Of a DNA stretch of 57,322 bases, positions 7,085 to 16,454 are shown in pieces. Location: positions 1 to 57,322 of the forward strand of contig JACPMJ010000007.1 in NCBI GenBank assembly GCA_016186045.1. Direction: 5' to 3'. Origin of the DNA: Candidatus Uhrbacteria bacterium (GTDB lineage Bacteria > Patescibacteriota > Patescibacteriia > JACQRZ01). The translations under genes and the position numbers were made by a program. The notes below the pieces were generated by a model. It was not told the DNA's origin. It saw only the letters and a list, made by a program, of their open reading frames with translations, and did no database searches. Numbering within the stretch: position 1 is the stretch's first letter; each line of letters opens with the position of its first letter.

Positions 7085-10000
7085 TTACATTCGTATCCGT
7101 TCGTTGAGCTCAAGTACGGCATCAAATTCCTGCTCCGTAAGGTATGGCTTTTCTTCAGCCTTCAGCTGGTCAATGACGCTTGTGATGCTCTTGCCCTTTA
7201 TAAGCGCCGTCTGGCCAATCTGCACATAGAGCATATTGATCTCATTCTCGCGCCATGCGGCAATTGCCGTGAGTTTTTTGGTGAATGATTCGCGCTCCAT
7301 CGCCTGAATCTTATCATAGATACGACTGGCGGCGTTCAACGGATCTTCAGACAGCCGGCGAAAATCCTTCAGTGTCAAAATCTTCAATTCTTCTATGGTA
7401 TCCACTAAGCGCGGCGACCGCCTCACATCTGAAAAAGAAACTTTTCCCGGCTGCGGGGGAGCGGATTTCACGCTGACCGGAATATGAAAAATATTTGAAA
7501 ATAGTCCACCGCTCGCAGGCTGTCCGTGCGGCATAACACCGGTAGACAACTCTTGGAGCGTCTGCGGCGCAGATATGGATTCTGGTTCTGGCTTTTGCGT
7601 CTGCGCAGGTATCAAAAGCGATACTGAATCTGTTTTCTCCTGCACAGGTTGTTCAATATTTTTCACTTGTTCTTCTTCCTGCTTTTTTTGCTGTTCTTCC
7701 ACTACCTTCCAAGTACCTTCTTCTGCGCGCGCTTTCTGTGTTTGCTCGGCCTCGCGTTTCTGTTCTTCTTCTGCTTTTCGAGCTTTTTCTTTTTCCGCCT
7801 GCTCTCGCGCGGCTTGCTCGGCTTTTTGCTTTTTTTGCTGTTCTTCCATAGCCTTCCGCGCAATTTCCTCTTCTTTTTTCTTCTCTTCCTCTCGCTTTCT
7901 CTGTTCTTCTTCAGCATATTTTCTTGCGCGCTGTTCTTCGTCATCCTTTTGAACGGATATCTGCGCCGCTTGAGTTGACGGGGCGGTCAAATACGTTCCC
8001 TTCTGTTTTTCAACGATCATGGGTACGCCGTCAACCTCCTCAATAGCAAGCTCAGGTAATCCGGCATGTTGGATATGCGGCATATCCACTGCGCCAAAAA
8101 ATGAATGCGGCTGTTTATGACTCACAACCGCTCCCTCAGTTCCGGCTTCTTTTGCAGTTTGTTGAATGGACAGCTTTTTTGCAAAAAATGTCGGCACCGC
8201 TTTCAATGCTTTCCGAAAAGGGAGTGTGTCTAATTTCAAAGGGATTGCAAAATATGTTTGTTTCACAACAAGTGGTGGCAGAGCCATGTGTACCTTTTCC
8301 TCCAAAAACCCCGGAGAAACGTGCACGGTTTCTTTTTCTTTCTGTGCAAAAGTCATCGGAGGCGGTGCAAATTCTTTTGGCGAGACATATTGGGGAGGTA
8401 TAAGCGACGGTTTTGGCGGATGAGGCGGCACTGGCTTTTTCATGGAAATAGGTATGTTCCTCATGGCGCTCATCTCCGGAAACTGGGGAAGAACAAGTGG
8501 CAGAAAAGGCAGTTTAGGAACGCCATGGGAGGCAACGGGTCGCGATCTGCCAAATTTTTTTGGCTGGGGAGTGAACTCGCGCCGTACCAATTCCTTAATC
8601 TCTTGGACGTCTTTTTTAATAGAAGTTGATGGAGCGCTTACCTCTTTGATATTTATCACGCCCTGTGATATAAGATCCGTAGCCATATTTGCATTCCGCA
8701 CAATCGCATGTGCTGTTTTCACATCCAATCCAAATCCACCGGTCTTTACCGACTCGCTCAGCCGCTCTCGTATTTCAATGGCGGTGCGAATATTTCTTAG
8801 ACGCGTCACGACCGCCTTTTGCAAGCGCGCATGGAACGCCGGATCAGTAATCACAATACCACTCATAGAAAGTACTTCATGCGCAAGTTCCTCATAATTT
8901 TTTCCTGAAAAAGGACTCGGCCGGAGCTGTTCTTCTATCATGATATCTGCTGCGGATATTTCATGGATTGTAGGTGGAGTTTGAAAAAATGCATCACGCG
9001 CCTCCACTACAAGAGGCGCCAAGGAGTGGAGAGACTGGGACGGAGCAGGTAATTCCGGCACTGCCAATATTGATTCCGGCAAAGAAAATGAAGATGCATA
9101 TTCCTCCCTGTCCAAAGGCAAAGGAGCGGCGCTCGCGGCACCAGCTCCCTCTTGTTCGCGTGCAGTGTCTTGCGCCTGCACATCCTGTCTAAAAGGCGAC
9201 AGCGGCGCTGAAGGTGGACGATCATCCGGTGAGGGACTTTCTTCTTCATCATACGAACTCCCTTCTTCGCCATAGGGAATGATTACCCACTGCTCCTGCG
9301 GAATATGCGCAAGACTTTCCGGAAATAGCCGCGCCGTCCGATATACCTCCAAAATATGGCGGAGTATCTCCCTGTCCTGCTCCTGTAAGCGACGGGCGTT
9401 TTTGTTTTGCGCCAGATATTGCGCAATGTGCAAAGTTGAAGGATCACCGTCTGAAAAACTGATAAAATCCTTCAGCCATTCAACAGTATATGAAGAGTAT
9501 GTTTTTCCATCTCGCTCAATATGCGCTCCCTCACCAATGGTCTGCTTATTTTCATAGAGCGCACGAAGAAATTCCGCAGAATAGCCTTTGACATTCAAGA
9601 AAAGATCCACGGCAAGATCGTTAAATGCACGCTTGCCTGTGTCATCTGCGCTTAGATAATCTATAAAATTCTTTTCAATAATATAATGAAACTGCATGCG
9701 CCTTTGATCAAGAGGCAACGCATGAATGTTCCTGATATGCTCTCTCATCTGCTCATTTGCAAATCTCATAAGCGCTTTCAGCAGTATGCTCTTTCCTATA
9801 TATACCCCTTCATCCACACCAAATGCCTGTAATATCTCTCTACTATCCATAAAATAATGCGGAAACGGCGCGACAAACTCGCCCATGATGTCCTGCGCAA
9901 GTTCTTCTGTTTTTTCCGCAGAAAATCCAAAAATCTTTTTGACATGCCGCGGAATGTCTCCCAAGACGACGTCTTTGAGTAATACATCCATAACAATATC

Positions 10001-10147
10001 TTCAAGCATATCCCTCTCTTTTTGCGCCAAATCAAATTTCTCGCTTATCCGTTCAAAGAGCTCGGCATATTCTTCGGATTCCAAGCATGCCACCACATAT
10101 GGCGGAAGCGTTTGGATAAGCCGATTTATTTTATTCATGTCCAGCAT
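7085..10147 (-). CDS. Large cytoplasmic coiled-coil protein of the secretion operon
   Basis: I do not recognise a family. Residues 1-290 are alpha-helical and soluble in character. Residues about 290-690 are acidic and rich in Pro and Ser, with several PP/PPxP stretches. About 700-850 is a continuous charged coiled coil built from E, K, R, Q and A (EEEQRKREEEKKKEEE). The last 110 residues are a separate helical domain (VDTIEELKILTLKDFRRLSEDP...ELNERIRM). No signal peptide or membrane helix is visible. It sits between the VirB6-like gene (stop 6 nt upstream) and prgI, so a scaffolding or coupling role in the secretion machine is plausible; that is inference from context. Confidence 0.7.
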   Translation of the reverse strand: MLDMNKINRLIQTLPPYVVACLESEEYAELFERISEKFDLAQKERDMLEDIVMDVLLKDVVLGDIPRHVKKIFGFSAEKTEELAQDIMGEFVAPFPHYFMDSREILQAFGVDEGVYIGKSILLKALMRFANEQMREHIRNIHALPLDQRRMQFHYIIEKNFIDYLSADDTGKRAFNDLAVDLFLNVKGYSAEFLRALYENKQTIGEGAHIERDGKTYSSYTVEWLKDFISFSDGDPSTLHIAQYLAQNKNARRLQEQDREILRHILEVYRTARLFPESLAHIPQEQWVIIPYGEEGSSYDEEESPSPDDRPPSAPLSPFRQDVQAQDTAREQEGAGAASAAPLPLDREEYASSFSLPESILAVPELPAPSQSLHSLAPLVVEARDAFFQTPPTIHEISAADIMIEEQLRPSPFSGKNYEELAHEVLSMSGIVITDPAFHARLQKAVVTRLRNIRTAIEIRERLSESVKTGGFGLDVKTAHAIVRNANMATDLISQGVINIKEVSAPSTSIKKDVQEIKELVRREFTPQPKKFGRSRPVASHGVPKLPFLPLVLPQFPEMSAMRNIPISMKKPVPPHPPKPSLIPPQYVSPKEFAPPPMTFAQKEKETVHVSPGFLEEKVHMALPPLVVKQTYFAIPLKLDTLPFRKALKAVPTFFAKKLSIQQTAKEAGTEGAVVSHKQPHSFFGAVDMPHIQHAGLPELAIEEVDGVPMIVEKQKGTYLTAPSTQAAQISVQKDDEEQRARKYAEEEQRKREEEKKKEEEIARKAMEEQQKKQKAEQAAREQAEKEKARKAEEEQKREAEQTQKARAEEGTWKVVEEQQKKQEEEQVKNIEQPVQEKTDSVSLLIPAQTQKPEPESISAPQTLQELSTGVMPHGQPASGGLFSNIFHIPVSVKSAPPQPGKVSFSDVRRSPRLVDTIEELKILTLKDFRRLSEDPLNAASRIYDKIQAMERESFTKKLTAIAAWRENEINMLYVQIGQTALIKGKSITSVIDQLKAEEKPYLTEQEFDAVLELNERIRM

Positions 10148-10153
10148 ATGCGC

Positions 10154-13100
10154 TTATGATTTCTTTGAATTTTCTTTTTTGTTTATCAAATTACCTTGAG
10201 CTTGGGTAAGAGATCCTAATTGCTCAATTTTTTCTCCTTCACTCAACGCGGTATTCTTCAAAATTCCCGCTTGTTGTTGGTTGAGGGTTTTTAATTTCTT
10301 GTCAGTATTATCGCTCACACCGGATGGTTTCGCGTCTGCCGTTTGTTTTGATTCTCCTTTTGGCGAGTCTGCTGAAGATTTTACGGATGCACCTCCGCCG
10401 GATGATCCGCCAACACTGCCACCTCCGCCACCCCTGCCTGATGGCCCACTACTCACAGCTCGAGCGCCACCGGACGTCTCCTCGCCTCCGCCGGAAAGCC
10501 CACCCAATTCTCGCGCGATTTTTTGTCTTTCTCTGTCAATGGCTCTGGTCTCCTCTGTCCGCTTGTGCGGATCTTGGATAGCTGTCGCCTCCTTGTATAC
10601 TCTATCAAGATCACTCATTTGAGATTGAAGCTCTTGCGTACGCGCTTCTTTTTCTACTTGAGCGTTTTGCGCCTGTCGTTCCGGTCGCCGCTGTGCCTCG
10701 CGCTCCTGAAGCTGTTTCTCAAGACCTTGTATTTCTTTTTGAACATCTTGGAGGCTTCTTCCCCCTGCGTTTTTCTCGCCACGCATCATCGCATCCTTCA
10801 TACTGTTCAGCCGAGAAATCCGTACACCCAACGGCAAATTTTTCGTATCCTCACCCTGCGGAGGAGGCTGTTGGCCCGTATCTTGCATCGTTACTTCTAT
10901 GGTTTCTTTTTGTGCACCTTTGTCACCGGTACCAAACCTGCGATCATCAGATAATTTCTGTTTTTCTTCTTGGATACGCGCTTTCAAATCTTCTATGGTA
11001 TGCCCTTTTGCTTTTTCCTGATCAGTCAAATTCTTTGCGGTTGCTCCCAATGTTACCTTGCGAAGCTCATATCCTTCAGCATTCGGATCCAAACCAAGAA
11101 GCGCCGCCTCCGCCTGTTTGCGCCCTTTTTGAATTCGTTTCTGGTCTTCCTGTTCCTTTGTAAGGTCATTTTCCATTCGTGAAATTTTTCCTGCGTGCGA
11201 TGGCTGGGCAGGCTGAGGCGATAGTTTTGCGGCATGTGCCTCCATTTCCTTGCCAATTTCTTCTTTCACTTCCTTTTCGTTCTTTTCCTTCGCCGGTGGT
11301 GACTCTGGTTTTTGCGCAACTCCACCTCCCATGGGAGTAAGTGTCCTAAAGGGCTTTTGATCAGTCGGCCTCCCTCCGCCAAGCGTCTCCTCCGCCATAC
11401 TCTTGAGATCCTCAAGCTCACTCTTTTCTTTTACCGGCGGTGGCTCTGGTTTTTTAAATAATTCATGCAGTCCTTTTGACTTATCCCACTCCTCCTTTGC
11501 GCCTTTAGCTAGAGAGGTATCTCCTATGGCTTCCCCCGCTTTTTTCGCAAGAACTCCTATATCAGTTGCTTTGTTAATCTCTCCAAATTTTTTCTTTCCT
11601 CCTTCTATCGCTTTGTCAGCTTTGACTGCGGCGGTTCCTACTCCCACCATCACACGGTTTCCAGTAGCCTGTGCTCCTCTTGATAGAGCTCCCTTAGCAG
11701 CAGAAAATGCTTCTCCCGGATTTTTGTATACTGATCCAACCTTTGTTGCCGTAGCCTGAGCTCCGGCTGTAAATTTGCCTCCCACGGTCCGTGCGGCTCC
11801 AAGAGCGGCTTGCATTCCTGTGCTCGCCTTCTCTTTTGCGGCTCCACCTAATTTTCCTAAACCCTCCGCGCCAGCCTTGCCAAGCGCGGGAACATCTGTC
11901 TTTGCCATGGTACCAGCCAGCCGCACAGCGCCCTTTCCGGCTGACTTCAATGCTCCAATACCCGCCCGCCCAGCGGCTCCGGCAATTCCCGGAACTGCTT
12001 TCGCACTGCCTTTTGCAAAACTGCCAATCGCGGCTCCTGCCTTTCCTGCGCCTGTTGCGCCGGCTCGCGCAGCAGCTGCTATACCTGCAGGAGCCGACTT
12101 CGCGAGCTGGACCGCCCCGGCGCCAACCTTTTTCGCGCCTGCTGCACCGGCTTTTGCTCCGGCACCAGCAAGCTTAAATGGCATTGCCGCCGTGCCTGCT
12201 CCTATACTTTTCATTTTATTCATAGCACCTGCGGCTATGCCACCACCTACACTTGAGAGCTCCTGTGCCGCAACAAGGCTTGCCAATAGCATGACAATAC
12301 CCAGGATAAACCCCGCAATGCCCGGCGCAGTGCCGGCTATGGACGTTCCCACAGAAAGCGCTCCTGATTTAGGATCTTTGGAATCTGGCCACTCCTGGTC
12401 CCCAAGCTCCCGATGAATCTGGACATCTGACGCGTCTTTTTTACCCTCAGCCGCATTTTGCGTCACCGCCAGAGAAATCCAAAGAAAAAATGCCAATACC
12501 GGACCCAAAATAACATAATTTGCAAAATTCTTCCACCACCTTCCTGAAAGCTGTTGCGCCATATCTATGGGAACCGCGGAAAGAAAAAACGCAAACGGCG
12601 AAAGCGTCACCAAAAACCAAATCGCAACAATGCGGATAATAAGCTGGATTGCGATAACCGCGAGCACTACCAACGCAATAAAAGAATAAATAAGCCCGAA
12701 AATCAAAGAGATAAAAATAGTGTTATAATTAACGTCACTACCTTCGGTCATCTTCAAGACATTTTGCACGCCAAGCATCGCCATGAAATTTCCCGGGCCT
12801 GCGGCAGAAAACGCACCTACGAACGTCATCATCACCACTTGCGCGAAATCTATGAGTAATCCACAGATGGTACGAGAAAAATTGATGAGAATCGCCATGA
12901 GAATAAGCTTGGGAAGTGTCCGTGAATAATGGTATTTTTCCTGCTGTAAAATGGTGCCTGCCGCAATAGCCAAAAGCACAAGCACAAAAAACATATTGCA
13001 GATATCCCGCACAATACCCCAGCCTTTTGCAACGGCAGTGGAAAAAATAAAGTCATTATAGCTGGCAACTGCTATAATGATATATATGAGAATGGTAATG

Positions 13101-13300
13101 CACTTGCCGACCAATCCAAGAATCAAATTGACCAAATATCCAAATCCTTGTGCGAGTTTTTCTCCAACAGTGCCGATAGCAGTACCCTGGGCATACGCAT
13201 GTTCGGCAAATCCAAATACGCCAATGCCGACTCCCATACAAATGAGCAATAAAAAAAGCACTGCTCTTTTCTTGCGCGCAATTCGTTCACATAGTGCCAT
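10154..13300 (-). CDS. VirB6/TrbL-like polytopic membrane protein with long repeat tail
   Basis: A signal-like segment (AVLFLLLICMGVGIGVFGFAEHAYA-Q) is followed by at least six hydrophobic helices to about residue 350, including VNLILGLVGKCITILIYIIIAVA, NMFFVLVLLAIAAGTI and FILGIVMLLASLVAA. The architecture is that of VirB6/TrbL channel proteins. Residues about 350-620 are Ala/Gly/Lys-rich with repeating AGA(A/G)KAG patterns, probably an extended or amphipathic helix. The C-terminal 400 residues are hydrophilic and Gln/Glu/Lys-rich, with a Gly-Ser-rich stretch near the end. It is the first gene of the VirB operon; T1-type terminator 13363-13393 lies just upstream of its promoter region (TATACT near 13330). 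Confidence 0.8.
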   Translation of the reverse strand: MALCERIARKKRAVLFLLLICMGVGIGVFGFAEHAYAQGTAIGTVGEKLAQGFGYLVNLILGLVGKCITILIYIIIAVASYNDFIFSTAVAKGWGIVRDICNMFFVLVLLAIAAGTILQQEKYHYSRTLPKLILMAILINFSRTICGLLIDFAQVVMMTFVGAFSAAGPGNFMAMLGVQNVLKMTEGSDVNYNTIFISLIFGLIYSFIALVVLAVIAIQLIIRIVAIWFLVTLSPFAFFLSAVPIDMAQQLSGRWWKNFANYVILGPVLAFFLWISLAVTQNAAEGKKDASDVQIHRELGDQEWPDSKDPKSGALSVGTSIAGTAPGIAGFILGIVMLLASLVAAQELSSVGGGIAAGAMNKMKSIGAGTAAMPFKLAGAGAKAGAAGAKKVGAGAVQLAKSAPAGIAAAARAGATGAGKAGAAIGSFAKGSAKAVPGIAGAAGRAGIGALKSAGKGAVRLAGTMAKTDVPALGKAGAEGLGKLGGAAKEKASTGMQAALGAARTVGGKFTAGAQATATKVGSVYKNPGEAFSAAKGALSRGAQATGNRVMVGVGTAAVKADKAIEGGKKKFGEINKATDIGVLAKKAGEAIGDTSLAKGAKEEWDKSKGLHELFKKPEPPPVKEKSELEDLKSMAEETLGGGRPTDQKPFRTLTPMGGGVAQKPESPPAKEKNEKEVKEEIGKEMEAHAAKLSPQPAQPSHAGKISRMENDLTKEQEDQKRIQKGRKQAEAALLGLDPNAEGYELRKVTLGATAKNLTDQEKAKGHTIEDLKARIQEEKQKLSDDRRFGTGDKGAQKETIEVTMQDTGQQPPPQGEDTKNLPLGVRISRLNSMKDAMMRGEKNAGGRSLQDVQKEIQGLEKQLQEREAQRRPERQAQNAQVEKEARTQELQSQMSDLDRVYKEATAIQDPHKRTEETRAIDRERQKIARELGGLSGGGEETSGGARAVSSGPSGRGGGGGSVGGSSGGGASVKSSADSPKGESKQTADAKPSGVSDNTDKKLKTLNQQQAGILKNTALSEGEKIEQLGSLTQAQGNLINKKENSKKS

Positions 13301-13362
13301 ACTTTTCTTCTGCTTTCTTAATATATATAGTATATCACAGTATCAAAAATCAGCGCAGTGAA

Positions 13363-13393
13363 TAAAAAAAGACAGAAAACTCTTTTTCTGTCT
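13363..13393 (-). terminator. T1 terminator, copy a
   Basis: GACAGAAAA...TTTTCTGTC hairpin followed on the minus strand by a run of T. It ends the lipoprotein gene 13462-15075 and marks the left edge of the accessory island. The loop differs from the other six copies, which share ACGCTG. Confidence 0.75.
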
Positions 13394-13461
13394 GGTTGAT
13401 GTCATTCCTCGGTACGCCATCCGTCAGCTGGCGAATGACTCGAGGATCGGCATTTTTGCCG

Positions 13462-15075
13462 CTATGGGCCGATGAGCGCCTCCTCGCTCACACGGTACAG
13501 CAGATGGCTGTTTGGAGTCCCGGCAAGTATGCCGCCATCATCTGTCAGGAGAAGGTAGAACTTCCGCTCTGACGCAGAGTACACCACGTACTCTATTTTC
13601 CATGCCTGGCCGCAACGTCCCCATTCGCTACAACTGAAACTTACATTCTGATGGTCCGAGTCCGCGAAGTACTGGAGAATCTTATTGCTACTACCGGTCT
13701 GGCGCCAATCTTTGAGATTGTACTGCCAGCGAGCAATGCTCAGATTCTGCATGAAATAGTTGTCGTCGCATACGGATATGGTCCACGGACCGTCGAACAT
13801 GGTCTCGCGACACGCTGAATTTGCGGTATTCCACGAGAAATACCATAGTGCGGTATTAGTTGCTGCCATGCGGGAGTGGAGGAGGTCATACAAGAATCCC
13901 GGCGTGGCGAAGTATTCCGGAATGGCGATGGATGTTTCTCCCGAGGGAATGGTCCCCGCGCGAATCTGCATGGTTTGCGCGGTGGTGTCCCAGCCTTCCA
14001 AGAGCTTTTTCTCCGGATATGTACTCCAGGCATTGAAAAAGTATCTTGGGCCGTTACTGTATCTCTTGCTGTAATCAACGGGGGCGTACTTTATGCAAGA
14101 GCCATACTGGTGAATATACAGGTATTCATAGCCTGGTTCGACGAATTCGAATGACTCCCCGCTATCCGCGATTTTGAACACGCCGGCATGGAGACTGCCA
14201 CTTGATCTGCACATGCGATCATTATCTGAAAATCCAAAGCCATCCATGTAGGTCCAATAGAACGCTGAGATATTGAACCGTATTTCGCCCGTCTGGGAAT
14301 AGGCGATACCGTCTATTCTTGTTTTACCAAGATACGGATTACTGCCTATATAGTACCCCTTATCGCCGGGATACAGAGGTATGTACGGCCCCGCCCCTTT
14401 GATCTCCGTGAGTCTTTCCAAGCCGGGAACGCCGTTTACTTGCGTAAACAACGGTGGCGGAGTGGGCGTGGGTGTAGGTGTTGGAGCGGGCGTAGGCGTG
14501 GGTGTGGGTATGGGTGTGGGTGTTGGAGCGGGTGTAGGAGTTTTACTTGCTATCAACCGCATGGTGACGTTGATAGCCTTATTCTCCATTACCTCCACAG
14601 ACTGGCTCGCCTGTGCCACTACTCTAGTGACATCGTCTTCCGCCCTAACAAGTAGAATAATGGGGCCTACTGGCAGAAATTCACGCGGGGATTTGGGCAG
14701 CGTGACAGAACTTGTCGCAGCATTTTCCACATCACCTGCCGGATAAGCAAATGCTTGAGCGATCTCTGTACCATCAAGCTTGAGCGCCATAAACCTGATC
14801 CACATGGTATTAGATGGAATGACCTGAACACCACGACGTGCCGGCCAACGGATGGTCAGTGTCGCGTGCCGTGCCCATTTCGTAGGATCATCCGCGACAA
14901 TTTTGTTCGCTGATGCACTATCGTCGGAATGTACCGGAACGGACGAGACATCCAAAGAGAGCTTATTGGCTACGGATGGGCTAGACGACTCCTTTGTATT
15001 GAGAGGCACTGTGGAACAGGCGATAAGGAAGCTGGCGAAGATCCACATTGAACCGAGTTGTATCCTCTTGTGCAT
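13462..15075 (-). CDS. Lipoprotein with Pro-Thr linker, island family member 1
   Basis: A lipoprotein signal peptide ends in LIAC (ASFLIAC), so the mature protein should be lipid-anchored outside the membrane. About 150 residues of beta-rich sequence precede a (PT)n linker near residue 190. The large C-terminal part, starting NGVPGLERL, ends in EYVVYSASERKFYLLL and LLYRVSEEALIGP. The same end motifs occur in the two other island lipoproteins (16455-17558 and 21535-22623), so it is a distant paralogue. AAGGAG, 6 nt before the ATG, overlaps the stop of the upstream gene, so the two are coupled. Function is unknown. Confidence 0.78.
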   Translation of the reverse strand: MHKRIQLGSMWIFASFLIACSTVPLNTKESSSPSVANKLSLDVSSVPVHSDDSASANKIVADDPTKWARHATLTIRWPARRGVQVIPSNTMWIRFMALKLDGTEIAQAFAYPAGDVENAATSSVTLPKSPREFLPVGPIILLVRAEDDVTRVVAQASQSVEVMENKAINVTMRLIASKTPTPAPTPTPIPTPTPTPAPTPTPTPTPPPLFTQVNGVPGLERLTEIKGAGPYIPLYPGDKGYYIGSNPYLGKTRIDGIAYSQTGEIRFNISAFYWTYMDGFGFSDNDRMCRSSGSLHAGVFKIADSGESFEFVEPGYEYLYIHQYGSCIKYAPVDYSKRYSNGPRYFFNAWSTYPEKKLLEGWDTTAQTMQIRAGTIPSGETSIAIPEYFATPGFLYDLLHSRMAATNTALWYFSWNTANSACRETMFDGPWTISVCDDNYFMQNLSIARWQYNLKDWRQTGSSNKILQYFADSDHQNVSFSCSEWGRCGQAWKIEYVVYSASERKFYLLLTDDGGILAGTPNSHLLYRVSEEALIGP

Positions 15076-15085
15076 ACTCATCTCC

Positions 15086-15733
15086 TTACTCCACAATCAC
15101 GTTCACTTTTCCACCGGATTTGACAGTCACGGACAGAGAGGATGATGCCTTTCCATCCAATGAAGCTGCGATGATAGCGGCAACGCCTTCTGATTGCGAC
15201 CGCACAACGCCATTCTGCACCGAAGCTATCCCCGGATCTGAAGATGACCATGTTACTGAGGAGTTTGTCGAGGTATCTGACATGGTCACAATCGCATTGA
15301 GCTTGACTTCCACTGGATTCAGTTGCCCGTCTGGATTTTGAGCGCTTACATGAATCGTCGTAGACGACTCAGCTCGTATTTGCACTTTGACGGCATATGA
15401 CGCAGGCGTAGGAGTTGGCGTGGGGATTGGCGTTGATACAGGCGTCGCCGTTTGAACGGGCGTTGTTGACGGAGATGAGGTTTGTCCCGCAGACTGGCTG
15501 GGGCTGGGCGTGATATACACTGAAGCGCTCACGCTTGGCGAAACGCTTGGAGATGAGGAGACGTCTGTATTTGGTGCCGGAGACTGGTCTTGCGAACCTG
15601 TAGGAAGCGGCGATTCTGCTGGCTTTGCAGAAGAGCTCGTTTGTGCAGGATCCGATCCATTGAGTGGGGGTATGAGCGCTACACAGCCCGCAAGGGCTAT
15701 GAACGCCAAGGGAAGCGCAGATATCCGCTTCAT
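15086..15733 (-). CDS. Lipoprotein with bacterial Ig-like (BIG2-type) domain
   Basis: The lipobox LAGC lies at the end of a short signal peptide (LPLAFIALAGC). About 100 residues of Ser/Pro/Thr-rich linker follow, ending in a PTPTP stretch. The C-terminal 100 residues match the BIG2 Ig-like pattern: VKLNAIVTMSD, SSVTWSSSDPGIASVQNGVVRSQSEGVAAIIA and a terminal ASSSLSVTV strand. Such domains mediate surface adhesion or act as structural modules. AGGAGG lies 11 nt upstream of the ATG. It is the first gene of a two-gene unit, transcribed from the T2a promoter. Confidence 0.85.
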   Translation of the reverse strand: MKRISALPLAFIALAGCVALIPPLNGSDPAQTSSSAKPAESPLPTGSQDQSPAPNTDVSSSPSVSPSVSASVYITPSPSQSAGQTSSPSTTPVQTATPVSTPIPTPTPTPASYAVKVQIRAESSTTIHVSAQNPDGQLNPVEVKLNAIVTMSDTSTNSSVTWSSSDPGIASVQNGVVRSQSEGVAAIIAASLDGKASSSLSVTVKSGGKVNVIVE

Positions 15734-15781
15734 GGGCTTGTATTCCTCCTTTTCTTTATTTTTTAAGGTACTGCAAAGGGA

Positions 15782-15820
15782 ATTCTACAACACACAAAAA
15801 ACCGTGTCAAGGAGACACGG
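15782..15820 (-). promoter_or_regulatory. T2 composite terminator-promoter, copy a
   Basis: The CCGTGTC/GACACGG hairpin plus T run ends the coiled-coil gene 15844-16284. The -35 TTGACA (15805-15810) overlaps the hairpin arm, and TAGAAT follows after 17 bp, reading into the Ig-like lipoprotein gene. Confidence 0.75.
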
Positions 15821-15843
15821 CCATCCTTATTTTGTTTGACGAA

Positions 15844-16284
15844 TCAATTCGTCACTAAATTGAGTTTCATTTTGATAAACTGAATTTCCTGTTCCTGTTT
15901 GTCAACTTGCAACTGAATACGTTTCAACCACTCAATGGCAAACGCATGATCTTCTTCAATACGCTTCATGCGAGTCGCAATCTCCTCCAGTATTCCCAAC
16001 ATGTGCCGATAATCAGTTTTCGTCACCATCGTCTCTTCAATACGTGACAACCGCTCTCCATGATCAACGGCGGTTCCAATAAGCGAATCAAGTTTCTTAT
16101 CATGATCGTCGAGACGAGATTCTATCTTGTCAAACCGCGCGTCATGCTCTGCGAACTTCGCATCCATCTTGTCAAACCGCGCGTCATGCTCTGCGAACTT
16201 CGCATCCATCTTATCAAACCGCGCGTCAATCTTACCAAACAGTTGGTCATGATCCTCAAGTTTTTTAAAAATTTTGTCTTCCAT
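15844..16284 (-). CDS. Coiled-coil protein with repeated MDAKFAEHDARFDK units
   Basis: Nearly the whole protein is predicted coiled coil. A 14-residue unit, MDAKFAEHDARFDK, is present twice plus a partial copy, encoded by 42-bp direct DNA repeats. The C-terminal third is also helical (MLGILEEIATRMKRIEEDHAF). There is no signal peptide or membrane helix. The ATG at 16284 was preferred over the TTG start of the longer ORF because the promoter -10 box lies inside that extension. It resembles the coiled-coil gene at 42619-43128. It occupies a cargo slot (T1b upstream, T2a downstream). Function unknown. Confidence 0.7.
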   Translation of the reverse strand: MEDKIFKKLEDHDQLFGKIDARFDKMDAKFAEHDARFDKMDAKFAEHDARFDKIESRLDDHDKKLDSLIGTAVDHGERLSRIEETMVTKTDYRHMLGILEEIATRMKRIEEDHAFAIEWLKRIQLQVDKQEQEIQFIKMKLNLVTN

Positions 16285-16314
16285 ATATTCTTCAGTGATA
16301 TATCTCACCCATTC

Positions 16315-16342
16315 AGTATACTCTCTCAAAAAGGACGGTCAA
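16315..16342 (-). promoter_or_regulatory. Promoter of the coiled-coil gene
   Basis: TTGACC, 16-bp spacer and TATACT on the minus strand, immediately after the T run of terminator T1b. This pairing of T1 and a following -35 box recurs at most other T1 copies. Confidence 0.6.
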
Positions 16343-16360
16343 TAGTGGAAAAAATAAAAA

Positions 16361-16384
16361 GACAGAAAAACGCTGTTTTCTGTC
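16361..16384 (-). terminator. T1 terminator, copy b
   Basis: Hairpin GACAGAAAA-ACGCTG-TTTTCTGTC with T-rich tail on the minus strand, placed 70 nt downstream of the lipoprotein gene 16455-17558. Confidence 0.8.
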
Positions 16385-16454
16385 TGGATTGGTGTCATCC
16401 CAGAATGACAGTTTTTAGACAGTCTGAGGCGGACTCCCTCGCAATGACAATGAC

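Noticed and set aside
11775-12416. 213-aa Ala/Pro-rich plus-strand ORF
   Set aside because: It is the complement of the Ala/Gly/Lys-rich part of the VirB6-like gene; the composition explains the open frame.
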